A DNA stretch of 64,000 bases, taken from Candidatus Zymogenaceae bacterium. GTDB taxonomy: Bacteria > Desulfobacterota > Zymogenia > Zymogenales > Zymogenaceae. The stretch lies in NCBI GenBank assembly GCA_016931225.1, contig JAFGFE010000018.1, positions 186,001 through 250,000 on the forward strand, given 5' to 3'. Both the position numbers and the translations under genes were made by a program. Position 1 is the first letter of the stretch; every line of letters starts with the position of its first letter. Below, piece after piece: positions 53,070 through 61,597 of the stretch. Below the pieces are notes generated by a model, which saw only the letters and a list, made by a program, of their open reading frames with translations, ran no database searches and had not been told where the DNA came from.

Positions 53070-54656
53070 GTGGATTTTTTCGTGCCTGAAGCGCTCACGG
53101 AAACCGTCGAGAACAACGTGCGGATTCATGGATTTTTTCCTTGGGGAGAAAAAAGGCTTTTCGTCAAGCTCTTCAAAGGGATGTCAACGGCCGAGCGTAT
53201 CAAGTCTTTGTTTCTCGGCTGCAAGGCGATGAGGGAATTCAGGGCGGGGCGATATCTCGCACTGCGGGGCGTCCGGACGCCGACGATATGTGCCGTGGGA
53301 ATGGAAAGGGGCGGAAGGAAGAGGGCTGTCCTCGTCTTCGAGGAGGCCGAAGGGGCCGAATCCGTGCACTGGCTTCTCGAAAAACGGGGGATTGCCGACC
53401 TTTCCGGTCTCACAGAGGGGCTGTCGGATATCACGGCAACCCTCCACGATGCGGGATTTTATCACCGGGATTACCATGTCGGCAACCTCCTGGCAGCGTC
53501 GGAAAATGTCCGTGACCTGATCGTCATCGACCTGCATCGCGCGTCCCACCCCCGCTCCATGTCCGGCAGACGGGGCCTTGAAAACATCGCGGACCTTCTC
53601 CAGTCCGTGACACCGGACGGGGACCCCGCGGTCATCAGGTCCTTTCTCACGCGCTATCTGGAACGGAGGCCGGACGTTTCCTGGGGACTTTCCGACGGTG
53701 CGGCGTATGTCGAAAGACGCGTCGCCGCCCGGGAGCGGCGTCGGCTTTTAAGCCGCACGAAGCGATGCTTTAAAAACTCCACCGAATATTTCGCCGTCCG
53801 CACGAAGGGGACTCTACTCTTCGGCAGGAGGGCTGCGTTCGCGGACGGCGGCCGGAACCCGAAGGGGGCGCTGGATGACATCCTCTCCCTGGTTCGCCGT
53901 CTCGAGACGAACGGCGGCGATGTCATCAAGGACGACACCAAGGCCCGGGTGATCCTGATTTCGGGAAAAGACGGAGAGGTGTGCGTCAAAGCGTATGAGC
54001 GATTGTCCGTGGGGGAGCGGATGCGGACGTTTTTCAGAATGTCCCGGGGCCATCGTTCCTGGCGCGCGGCCCGGGGGCTTTTTGTAAGGGGATTTTCGGT
54101 GCCGGCTCCAATCGCGCTGTTGGTTCGAAAGAAGCTGGGCGTCCCTGCGGCCGTCTATCTGGTGACCGACTCCATCAGGAGACACGCCGCCCTGGAGCTG
54201 GATCGTTTCATCCTCTCGATACAGACGGACGGGGAGATTCTTGTGCGGTGCGTAACGGCCGTCGCGCGGCTTTTGGGATCGATGCACCGAATGGGGATTT
54301 ACCACCGGGATCTGAAGGCCACGAATATCGCCGTTCGGACGTCACCTGAAGGCGATCAAATGGAGCTGTTTCTTCTGGATCTCGACGCCGTGGCCTTCGG
54401 CGATCGGGTGCCGGTAGCCTCGATGGCCAAGAACCTGACCCAGCTTCATCTCTCGACCCCGTCGGTGATCGGTGGTGACCTTCGGCGTTTGTTTTTTTCC
54501 GAATATCGGGATATGCTGGGAGACGACGGAATCGCAGGACGTGTGTGTGAGAGGCTTCCCGAATTGATCCGCGGCGAGGATATCCTGTACGTATCCCCGG
54601 AGGGGGATGTGACCGAATCGGCGGCCTCGCTTTTTCAGGAATTGTTTGAGAAATGA
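53070..54656 (+). CDS. Tandem two-domain Kdo/WaaP-like LPS kinase
   Basis: A 528-residue protein with two kinase-like halves. The first has Lys33 (FVKLFKG), YHRDYHVGN (Asp134, Asn139) and VIDLHRAS (Asp154). The second has Lys308 (CVKAYE), YHRDLKATN (Asp414, Asn419) and LLDLDAVAFG (Asp437). The key residues of the Kdo kinase/WaaP family are thus kept in both. Such enzymes phosphorylate Kdo or heptose of the LPS inner core. The GTG at 53070 is the first standard start; the frame continues open upstream to 52980 with coding-like sequence (IERIEYIRRTSAHFDWHIRRGWE), so the true start may be a rare codon upstream. asnB follows six bases after the stop. Confidence 0.82.
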   Translation: MDFFVPEALTETVENNVRIHGFFPWGEKRLFVKLFKGMSTAERIKSLFLGCKAMREFRAGRYLALRGVRTPTICAVGMERGGRKRAVLVFEEAEGAESVHWLLEKRGIADLSGLTEGLSDITATLHDAGFYHRDYHVGNLLAASENVRDLIVIDLHRASHPRSMSGRRGLENIADLLQSVTPDGDPAVIRSFLTRYLERRPDVSWGLSDGAAYVERRVAARERRRLLSRTKRCFKNSTEYFAVRTKGTLLFGRRAAFADGGRNPKGALDDILSLVRRLETNGGDVIKDDTKARVILISGKDGEVCVKAYERLSVGERMRTFFRMSRGHRSWRAARGLFVRGFSVPAPIALLVRKKLGVPAAVYLVTDSIRRHAALELDRFILSIQTDGEILVRCVTAVARLLGSMHRMGIYHRDLKATNIAVRTSPEGDQMELFLLDLDAVAFGDRVPVASMAKNLTQLHLSTPSVIGGDLRRLFFSEYRDMLGDDGIAGRVCERLPELIRGEDILYVSPEGDVTESAASLFQELFEK

Positions 54657-54662
54657 GAGAGA

Positions 54663-56567
54663 ATGTGCGGAATAGTCGGTGTTTTTAACCGGGACGGCGC
54701 GCCCGTCGATAAGGGCATGCTCACGCGCATGCGGGACGTCCTCGGCCACCGGGGTCCGGACGGGTATGGGAACTATCTGTCACCCCCCGGCGTGACGCCG
54801 TCGGTGGGTCTGGGGCATCGGCGTCTTGCGATCATCGATTTGACAGAAGGCGGCGCACAGCCCATGCGGAGCGCCGATGGAAGATATCATATCGTCTACA
54901 ACGGCGAGATCTATAATTTTCTCGAACTCAAAGATGAGCTGAAGGGGTTGGGATATACCTTTTCCTCCCGCTCGGATACCGAGGTGATCCTGACGGGATA
55001 CCGGGAGTGGGGAGAGGCGGTGGTGCATCGCCTGGTGGGGATGTTCAGCCTAGCCGTGTGGGACGAGGGGGAGAAGCGCCTCTTTCTGGCCCGGGATCCG
55101 TACGGGATCAAACCGCTGATCTATCGATGGGACGGACAATCGTTTTTGTTTTCATCGGAGATCAAGGGCATCATCGCCTCAGGTGTCGCGGACGGCGGTC
55201 TGGACGAGACGGCACTGATGTATTATCTTTCCCTCAACTACATCCCCGCGCCGCTCACCATCTACACAGACATCAAAAAGCTCCCGCCGGGGCATGCAAT
55301 CCGGGTCGATACAGGCGGCATGACGGTCTATCGATATTACGATCTCAAAGAACGGGTCGCGGGGATGGACGCCCTTTCCTACGACGATGCGACAGCCGCC
55401 CTCCGGGAGCGGGTGGAGCGGGCCGTCCGTCGCCGCCTGATTTCAGACGTCCCCCTGGGCGCCTTTTTGAGCGGGGGGCTGGATTCCTCCATCATCACCT
55501 GTGTGATGGACGGGATGGGGGTTCAGACCCGTACCTTTTCCATCGGCTTTTCCGATCAGCAAAGGTTCGACGAGACCGGTTATGCCAAGGCCGTCATCGA
55601 ACGGGGCGCGCATATCGAGCCGACCATTCACCGGATCGGCGCCGATGACCTGTTTGATCTCATTCCCCGGGTTCTGGACTCCCTGGACGAGCCCTTCGGG
55701 GACAGCTCGGTCATCCCGACGTTCATGGTCTCGAAAAAGACCAGGGAGCGGGTGACGGTGGCCTTGTCCGGAGACGGGGCCGACGAGGTGTTCGGCGGGT
55801 ACTGGAAGTATCTCGGGGAGGTGTTTATGGGATTGTACCGCCTCATACCGGGCCGCAGGGTCGTGATCCCCCCCCTGTTGTCGCGCCTTCCGGCGAGCAA
55901 GGGAAGCGGGATCGGTGAGGCGGTGAGGAAGATGAGGAAGTTCGTCTCCGGCGACCATGACGATCCCGCGGTGCGTCACTACCGGTGGCTGACGAATTTT
56001 TCCCAGGCCCGGGGTGAGGAGTACCTGTCGAGTGATCTCATCGATCGGTTCGGTCTTGACGATCCGGCGGCGAGGAAGGTCGAACACCTGTACGAAGCGT
56101 TCCAGTCAGACCGCAAAAACCGGATGTTCTACTGCGACTTCAACCTGACCCTCCCCGACGACATGCTGGTGAAGGTGGACCTGATGAGCATGCAGAATTC
56201 ACTGGAGGTGCGGGTTCCGTTTCTGGACACCGAGGTAGTGGAGCTCGCCTTTTCTCTGGCCGGCTCGTACAAGCTTTCCGGCACGACGAGGAAAAGGATC
56301 CTTCAGGACGCCTTTCGCGATATATTGCCTCCCATGATCGTCGGGCGTCCCAAACAGGGATTTGAGATGCCCATCGGCGAGTGGTTCAAGGGACGGCTGG
56401 GACCCATGTTCCATGATGTGGTGACCAGAAAAGGGGTGGACGACCTGGGCGTGTTTCGATATGATGCAGTGAAAAGGCTTTTAGAGCGGCACACCGACGG
56501 TCGGGCTGACGCCACTTTTACGCTCTGGAATATTTTTTTGCTGCAATGGTGGGCGGCGAATCACTGA
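54663..56567 (+). CDS. asnB: Asparagine synthase (glutamine-hydrolysing) family protein
   Basis: A 634-residue AsnB-type amidotransferase. The N-terminal glutaminase domain begins MCGIVGVFN with the nucleophile Cys2, and has HRGPDG and YNGEIYN. The synthetase domain has the PP-loop SGGLDSS (270-276), ALSGDGADEVFGGYWKY and VRVPFLD. Asparagine synthesis is the default reaction, but in surface-glycan clusters AsnB relatives amidate uronic acids (WbpS and WbmI types). Its position among glycosyltransferases and near a UDP-glucuronate-decarboxylase-like SDR favours that role as inference. It lies six bases after the kinase gene and four before a GT4 gene. Confidence 0.92.
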   Translation: MCGIVGVFNRDGAPVDKGMLTRMRDVLGHRGPDGYGNYLSPPGVTPSVGLGHRRLAIIDLTEGGAQPMRSADGRYHIVYNGEIYNFLELKDELKGLGYTFSSRSDTEVILTGYREWGEAVVHRLVGMFSLAVWDEGEKRLFLARDPYGIKPLIYRWDGQSFLFSSEIKGIIASGVADGGLDETALMYYLSLNYIPAPLTIYTDIKKLPPGHAIRVDTGGMTVYRYYDLKERVAGMDALSYDDATAALRERVERAVRRRLISDVPLGAFLSGGLDSSIITCVMDGMGVQTRTFSIGFSDQQRFDETGYAKAVIERGAHIEPTIHRIGADDLFDLIPRVLDSLDEPFGDSSVIPTFMVSKKTRERVTVALSGDGADEVFGGYWKYLGEVFMGLYRLIPGRRVVIPPLLSRLPASKGSGIGEAVRKMRKFVSGDHDDPAVRHYRWLTNFSQARGEEYLSSDLIDRFGLDDPAARKVEHLYEAFQSDRKNRMFYCDFNLTLPDDMLVKVDLMSMQNSLEVRVPFLDTEVVELAFSLAGSYKLSGTTRKRILQDAFRDILPPMIVGRPKQGFEMPIGEWFKGRLGPMFHDVVTRKGVDDLGVFRYDAVKRLLERHTDGRADATFTLWNIFLLQWWAANH

Positions 56568-56570
56568 GAG

Positions 56571-57833
56571 ATGAAGGAAATGAAGAAACTCAAGGTACTC
56601 AGGATCATAACCCGTCTGAATGTGGGCGGGCCGTCCATCCACACCATACTTCTGACGAAATATCTGGATCCGCAGCGGTTCGATTCTATTCTCGCGGCAG
56701 GGGAGGTGGGGGAGTACGAGGGAGACATGAGCTATTATGCCGAGGCCCTCGATATCACGCCGATTCGTATCCCGGGGCTGGGCCGGGAGATCAGCCCGTT
56801 CGATGATTTCAGGGCGTTTTTTCGCCTCCTTTTCCTGATACTTTCCCAGAAGCCGGATATCATACACACCCACCTGGGAAAGGCCGGAACCCTGGGCCGC
56901 GGGGCGGGATTTCTGGCAAAGTTTGTCTTGATTTTTACCGGAAAGAAGATTAAAATATTTCACACGTTACACGGCCACTTTTTTTACGGATATTTCAACC
57001 CGGTCAAGACCCGGGTCTTTATATATATAGAGCGGATACTGGCCAGAATGTGTACGGCCCTCGTGGTTATCAGTCCGCTTCAGAAGCAGGATGTCGTACG
57101 GACGTATCGGGTCGCCCCTGAGCGGAAGGTTCGACTCATCCCACTGGGATTTGATTTCACCAATGTCCTGACGGCCCCGAACGATGGAAAGGATTTTCGA
57201 AGGAGCGCCGGTGCGGACAAGGGATGTCTGCTTGCGGGGATTGTCGGGCGTCTCACCGGCATCAAAAACCATCGATTGTTTCTGGAGGGTGTTTCCCGAT
57301 ATCACACGCAACCCGGAGCGGCCCCGCTCCGCTTTGTCGTGGTGGGGGACGGGGAATTGCGGGAGGAGCTGGAGGCATACGCCCGGGAACTGGAAATAGA
57401 CGATGCGGTTTGTTTTGTGGGCTGGCGCCGGGATATGGGGGAAATCTATCGGGGGCTGGATATGCTGGTCATCACCTCCGATAACGAGGGCACCCCGGTG
57501 ACGGTGATCGAGGCCATGGCCGCGGGTGTCCCCGTGATATCCACGGCGGTCGGCGGGGTTCCGGACCTGTTCGGGATCAGTGAAGATGGGGCGAATGTGG
57601 GGGCGGGGGAAGAGGGAAAGACGGGAGAGGATGCTTCCGTACTCATCGCGTCACGGGGGGTATTGATTCCCCCGAACGACTCCCAGGCCCTCGCCCGGGC
57701 CCTCGGGCTCCTCGCGGAAGATGAGGATTTGAGACGGGAACTATCGGACAAGGCCCGGGAATACGCCCGTGAGATGTACGATAAGGACCGCCTCGTAAAA
57801 GATATGGCCTTGTTGTACCGGGAAACGTTTTAA
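56571..57833 (+). CDS. Glycosyltransferase family 4
   Basis: A 420-residue GT-B enzyme: ITRLNVGGPSIHTILLTKYLDP, IIHTHLGKAGTLGRGAGFLA, FHTLHGHFFYGYF, IGIVGRLTGIKNHRLFLEGV-type segment (AGIVGRLTGIKNH), and the donor site DNEGTPVTVIEAMAAGVPVISTAVGGVPDL. A 20-residue insert rich in Gly and Glu follows (about 340-365). Four bases separate it from asnB. Donor and acceptor not known. Confidence 0.9.
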   Translation: MKEMKKLKVLRIITRLNVGGPSIHTILLTKYLDPQRFDSILAAGEVGEYEGDMSYYAEALDITPIRIPGLGREISPFDDFRAFFRLLFLILSQKPDIIHTHLGKAGTLGRGAGFLAKFVLIFTGKKIKIFHTLHGHFFYGYFNPVKTRVFIYIERILARMCTALVVISPLQKQDVVRTYRVAPERKVRLIPLGFDFTNVLTAPNDGKDFRRSAGADKGCLLAGIVGRLTGIKNHRLFLEGVSRYHTQPGAAPLRFVVVGDGELREELEAYARELEIDDAVCFVGWRRDMGEIYRGLDMLVITSDNEGTPVTVIEAMAAGVPVISTAVGGVPDLFGISEDGANVGAGEEGKTGEDASVLIASRGVLIPPNDSQALARALGLLAEDEDLRRELSDKAREYAREMYDKDRLVKDMALLYRETF

Positions 57834-57859
57834 GAAGAAGGAAAAAACCAGGATACGAT

Positions 57860-58834
57860 ATGAATGTATTGGTCACCGGGGGGGCGGGATTTATCGGCTC
57901 ACACCTGGCGCAGCGGCACCTCTCCCGGGGTGATGAGGTATATATCATCGACAACCTCTCGACCGGAAGTCTCGAGAATATCGAATCGATTCGATACGAT
58001 AACAAATGCCACGTGGTCATCGACTCCGTTCTCAATGAGGGGGTGATGAACGAGCTGGCGGGAAAGTGTGATGTCATCTATCATATGGCCGCGGCGGTGG
58101 GCGTAAAGCTCATCATGGAAAACCCGGTGGAGACGATACAGACCAATGTTCGGGGAACGGAGGTGGTCCTCAAGGTCGCAAATCTCTTCAAGCGAAAGAC
58201 CATGATCGCGTCCACCTCGGAGGTGTACGGGAAGGCGATGAACATCAAGGAAGGGGAGATGATATTGAGCGAAGGGGATGATTTTCTGCTGGGTCCCACC
58301 AGCAAGCGCCGATGGGCGTATGCCTGTTCGAAGGCCATCGACGAATTTCTTTCCCTCGCGTATTACGACGAGAAGGGACTGCCGGTGTCCATCGTGCGGC
58401 TTTTCAATACCGTCGGCCCCCGTCAAACCGGGCGCTACGGCATGGTCATCCCGACCTTCGTGCAAAACGCTCTTTTGGGAAAGTCGCTGCCGGTATTTGG
58501 CGACGGCACTCAATCCCGCAGCTTTACTCATGTGAACGATGTCATCGACGCTCTTATAACGCTGATGGAGACCGACGACGCCACCGGAGAGGTCATCAAT
58601 GTCGGCAGCGGCGAGGAAATTACCATCAACGAGCTTGCGAAAAAGATCATAGCAGTGACGAAGAGTAAATCGGAAATTGAATATATTCCGTATGATAAGG
58701 TATATGGCCCCGGTTTTGAAGATATGAATCGACGCTGTCCCGATCTTGAAAAGGTCAAGCGACTGATCGATTACACACCGAAGAACGGGATAGACGATAT
58801 CATCCGGGACGTTATTGCATATTATGGAAGTTAA
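57860..58834 (+). CDS. Sugar-nucleotide SDR, UDP-glucuronate decarboxylase-like
   Basis: A 324-residue extended SDR: VTGGAGFIGSHLAQ, IDNLSTGS, YHMAAAVGVK, STSEVYG, and the catalytic YxxxK in WAYACSKAIDEF. The RLFNTVGPRQTGRYGMVIP and SRSFTHVNDVIDA segments place it with the UDP-glucuronate decarboxylase/UDP-glucose 4-epimerase group. It would supply UDP-xylose or a related donor; the exact reaction is inferred. The next gene starts at the base after its stop. Confidence 0.88.
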   Translation: MNVLVTGGAGFIGSHLAQRHLSRGDEVYIIDNLSTGSLENIESIRYDNKCHVVIDSVLNEGVMNELAGKCDVIYHMAAAVGVKLIMENPVETIQTNVRGTEVVLKVANLFKRKTMIASTSEVYGKAMNIKEGEMILSEGDDFLLGPTSKRRWAYACSKAIDEFLSLAYYDEKGLPVSIVRLFNTVGPRQTGRYGMVIPTFVQNALLGKSLPVFGDGTQSRSFTHVNDVIDALITLMETDDATGEVINVGSGEEITINELAKKIIAVTKSKSEIEYIPYDKVYGPGFEDMNRRCPDLEKVKRLIDYTPKNGIDDIIRDVIAYYGS

Positions 58835-60637
58835 ATGAGCGGGACCTATACAATCGTCCTCTTGTCGTTCATCGGGGCGTTGATGGTTTCGTGGGTGGGA
58901 ACCAGAATTGTCATCTTCCTTGCCCCCCGCTTCGGCTGGATTGCAGAGATTTCAAGAGACCGCTGGCATACCCAACCAACTGCCTTGATGGGGGGGATCG
59001 CCATTTATACGGCGATCGTCACGAGCATACTGGTCTTCTTCATACTCCTGTCCGATTTCAACGATCGACGGGTATGGGGACTCCTGCTGGGAAGCACCAT
59101 GATATTCATCCTGGGGTTGATCGACGACAGGAAGTATGTGTCCCCGCTGGTCAAAATCATCGTTCAGGTAGCCGCCGCCGGTGTGGTGGTGATCTTCGGA
59201 GCCTTTTCCGAGTTTTTTCCTCCGCTCATCGGGATACCGCTGTCTATCTTCTGGATCATCGCCATCACCAACGCATTTAACCTGATAGACAATATGGACG
59301 GCCTGTCTTCGGGAATCGCGGCCATCACGTCCCTGTGTATCATGGTGCTGTCTTTATTGATGGGGTGGCATGAAACGGCGGTCCTGGCGGCGGTCATGGT
59401 CGGCGCCGCTTTGGGATTTTTACGCTACAATTTCAATCCCGCACGGATTTTCATGGGGGATTGCGGCGCCCTGTTGATCGGTTTTTACCTTGCGGTCATC
59501 ACCCTCATCGGAACCATGACTCACATGTCCAACGTCATTGTCGTACTCGTGGTGCCGCTGTTGGTGATGGCTGTCCCCATCCTGGACACCACGTTCGTGA
59601 CGGTCATGCGAACGATCTCGGGACGCCCCTTCTACCAGGGGGGGAGGGATCATACCTCGCACCGGATGGTGATACAGGGGATGTCCGAGCGGAGAGCGGT
59701 GCTCTATATTTATTTTTTCTCGCTGGTCTTCGGGCTGTTCGCGGTTCTTTTCGCCCTGCCCGGGGTGAACCTCGTCCCGGTGGCGGTACTTTTGATCGTC
59801 ATGGTCATCTTCCTGTTTCTGTTGGGATTATTTCTGGGAAGAGCGGAGGTAGGGGATGCAAGGCAGCGGGCCGCCCGGCCGGGAAGGGATAGGGCGATCA
59901 CCGATCGAATCTCGCAGAGGCGGAGACGCCTTTTTGAGATCGTGGCGGATTCGCTGAACGTCATCGCAGCGTATATATTGGCGTATCTGATCATCGGGCA
60001 GTGGTATATCGATCCCGAGACGGCTTTCCGCATCGGCCAATCGCTCCCCATTTTCATCTTTTTCCAGATGGTCTCCTTTTACTTTTTCGGCCTGTATCGA
60101 AGGCTGCCGGAGTTTGTCTCCCTCTCCGATGTGCTGCTGGTGGTGCTGGCCGCCGCCCTGGGGACGGTGGTATCGTCCGTCGTATTATTCCTCTTCACGT
60201 TCTTTCAGGGGTACTCATCGTCGGTGATGATCGTCTATTTCCTTATCGTGTCGTTCCTTGTGTCGGCCCGCCTGACCAGTCTTCGATGGTTTAAGGAATA
60301 TTTCACCCAGCAGCGGGCCAGAAAAGAGCTGCGGCGTGTCTTAATTTTCGGAGCGGGCGATTCCGGCAACGCCGTTCTCCAGGAGATACTGAACAACCGG
60401 AATCTGGGCCTGAGGCCGCTGTGCTTTCTTGACGACGATCCGGCCAAGAGAGGAAGCATGATCAGCGGCGTGAAGGTGAGGGGAGACAGGAAGTGTATGA
60501 AAGCGGTCATCGAGGAACGACGGATCGACGAGGTGATCATCGCGGTCAGGAACCTCCCCGATGATGTCGGGGAATACATAGAACAAATCTGCGGAGATAT
60601 GGGAGTTTCCGTCCGACGAGCGGGGAACATCATTTAA
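58835..60637 (+). CDS. Fusion of a WecA/MraY-type polyprenyl-phosphate sugar-1-P transferase and a WbpM-like N-terminal region
   Basis: A 600-residue membrane protein. Residues 1-335 form the transferase: LGLIDDRKY (Asp97, Asp98), NAFNLIDNMDGLSSG (146-160), FMGDCGALLIGF (206-217) and GGRDHTSHR (269-277), as in WecA and RfbP-type enzymes that start O-antigen units on undecaprenyl phosphate. After a charged linker (340-368) come four membrane spans (about 370-480) and a Rossmann part (RVLIFGAGDSGNAVLQEIL, CFLDDDPAKRGSMISGVKVRG), which match the front half of WbpM/CapD nucleotide-sugar dehydratases. The catalytic SDR half is absent. The SDR gene at 60650 follows by 12 bases. Confidence 0.88.
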   Translation: MSGTYTIVLLSFIGALMVSWVGTRIVIFLAPRFGWIAEISRDRWHTQPTALMGGIAIYTAIVTSILVFFILLSDFNDRRVWGLLLGSTMIFILGLIDDRKYVSPLVKIIVQVAAAGVVVIFGAFSEFFPPLIGIPLSIFWIIAITNAFNLIDNMDGLSSGIAAITSLCIMVLSLLMGWHETAVLAAVMVGAALGFLRYNFNPARIFMGDCGALLIGFYLAVITLIGTMTHMSNVIVVLVVPLLVMAVPILDTTFVTVMRTISGRPFYQGGRDHTSHRMVIQGMSERRAVLYIYFFSLVFGLFAVLFALPGVNLVPVAVLLIVMVIFLFLLGLFLGRAEVGDARQRAARPGRDRAITDRISQRRRRLFEIVADSLNVIAAYILAYLIIGQWYIDPETAFRIGQSLPIFIFFQMVSFYFFGLYRRLPEFVSLSDVLLVVLAAALGTVVSSVVLFLFTFFQGYSSSVMIVYFLIVSFLVSARLTSLRWFKEYFTQQRARKELRRVLIFGAGDSGNAVLQEILNNRNLGLRPLCFLDDDPAKRGSMISGVKVRGDRKCMKAVIEERRIDEVIIAVRNLPDDVGEYIEQICGDMGVSVRRAGNII

Positions 60638-60649
60638 GGGAATACACAC

Positions 60650-61585
60650 ATGAACTGTCTGGTAACGGGAGGGGCGGGATTTATCGGATCCCACATAGTC
60701 AAGGCGCTTGTAGATCGTGGAGATCGGGTGCGTGTAATCGATAATTTTTCCAGCGGGAAACGAGACAACCTGAAAGAGGTCCTGCCCGATATAGAGCTAG
60801 TTGAGGGGGATATCAGGGATGCGGATGTGACAAGGAGCGTCGCAACGGGTATCACCGCCGTCTTCCATCTCGCCGCCGTTCCATCGGTCCCAAGATCGAT
60901 ACAGGAGCCGAGGCTGACACACCAAGTAAACGTCGACGGCACCTTCAACATGCTCATGGCCGCCAAGGATGCGGGTGTTTCCCGATTCGTCTTTTCATCT
61001 TCTTCGTCGATTTACGGGGATACCGAAACGCTTCCAAAGATCGAGGACATGATACCCATGCCCAAGTCGCCCTACGCCCTGCAAAAACTGATCGGGGAGC
61101 AGTATTCCAGGATATTCTCTGAAATCTACGGAATTTCCACAATATGTCTCAGGTATTTTAATGTCTTCGGGCCCAGACAGAATCCCGAATCCGAATACGC
61201 CGCCGTAATACCCAGGTTCATCACCTCCATGATAAACGATCGGCCGCCGACCATTTACGGAGACGGAACCCAGACCAGGGATTTCACCTATGTGTCGAAC
61301 GCGGTAAGCGCGAATCTTTTGGCCGCCGAAAAAGATTCATTCAAGGGAGAGATTGTGAATATATCCACCGGTATCCAGCTGGATCTCAACAGCCTTGCGA
61401 AGAAGGTGGGAGAGATCGTAAACCGGGACTATGACCCGATATACGAAGCATCCCGGCCGGGTGATGTAAAGCACTCTCTGGGAGGCATCAAAAAGGCGAA
61501 AGACCTCCTGGGGTACCGGGTCGTTACGCCGCTGGATCAGGGGCTGGTAGCCACATACGAAGCCTTTTCATCATACCGGGCATGA
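60650..61585 (+). CDS. Sugar-nucleotide SDR, UDP-GlcNAc/UDP-Glc 4-epimerase-like
   Basis: A 311-residue extended SDR: VTGGAGFIGSHIVKAL, IDNFSSGK, HLAAVPSVPRSI, SSSSSIYGD, the catalytic YxxxK in SPYALQKLIGEQ, and LRYFNVFGPRQNPESEYAAVIPRFI. It resembles WbpP/TviC-type UDP-N-acetylglucosamine 4-epimerases. AAGGGA precedes the ATG. It follows the transferase-WbpM fusion by 12 bases and may provide the sugar that the fusion protein transfers; that coupling is inference. Confidence 0.9.
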   Translation: MNCLVTGGAGFIGSHIVKALVDRGDRVRVIDNFSSGKRDNLKEVLPDIELVEGDIRDADVTRSVATGITAVFHLAAVPSVPRSIQEPRLTHQVNVDGTFNMLMAAKDAGVSRFVFSSSSSIYGDTETLPKIEDMIPMPKSPYALQKLIGEQYSRIFSEIYGISTICLRYFNVFGPRQNPESEYAAVIPRFITSMINDRPPTIYGDGTQTRDFTYVSNAVSANLLAAEKDSFKGEIVNISTGIQLDLNSLAKKVGEIVNRDYDPIYEASRPGDVKHSLGGIKKAKDLLGYRVVTPLDQGLVATYEAFSSYRA

Positions 61586-61597
61586 GAGGCCCTTTTT

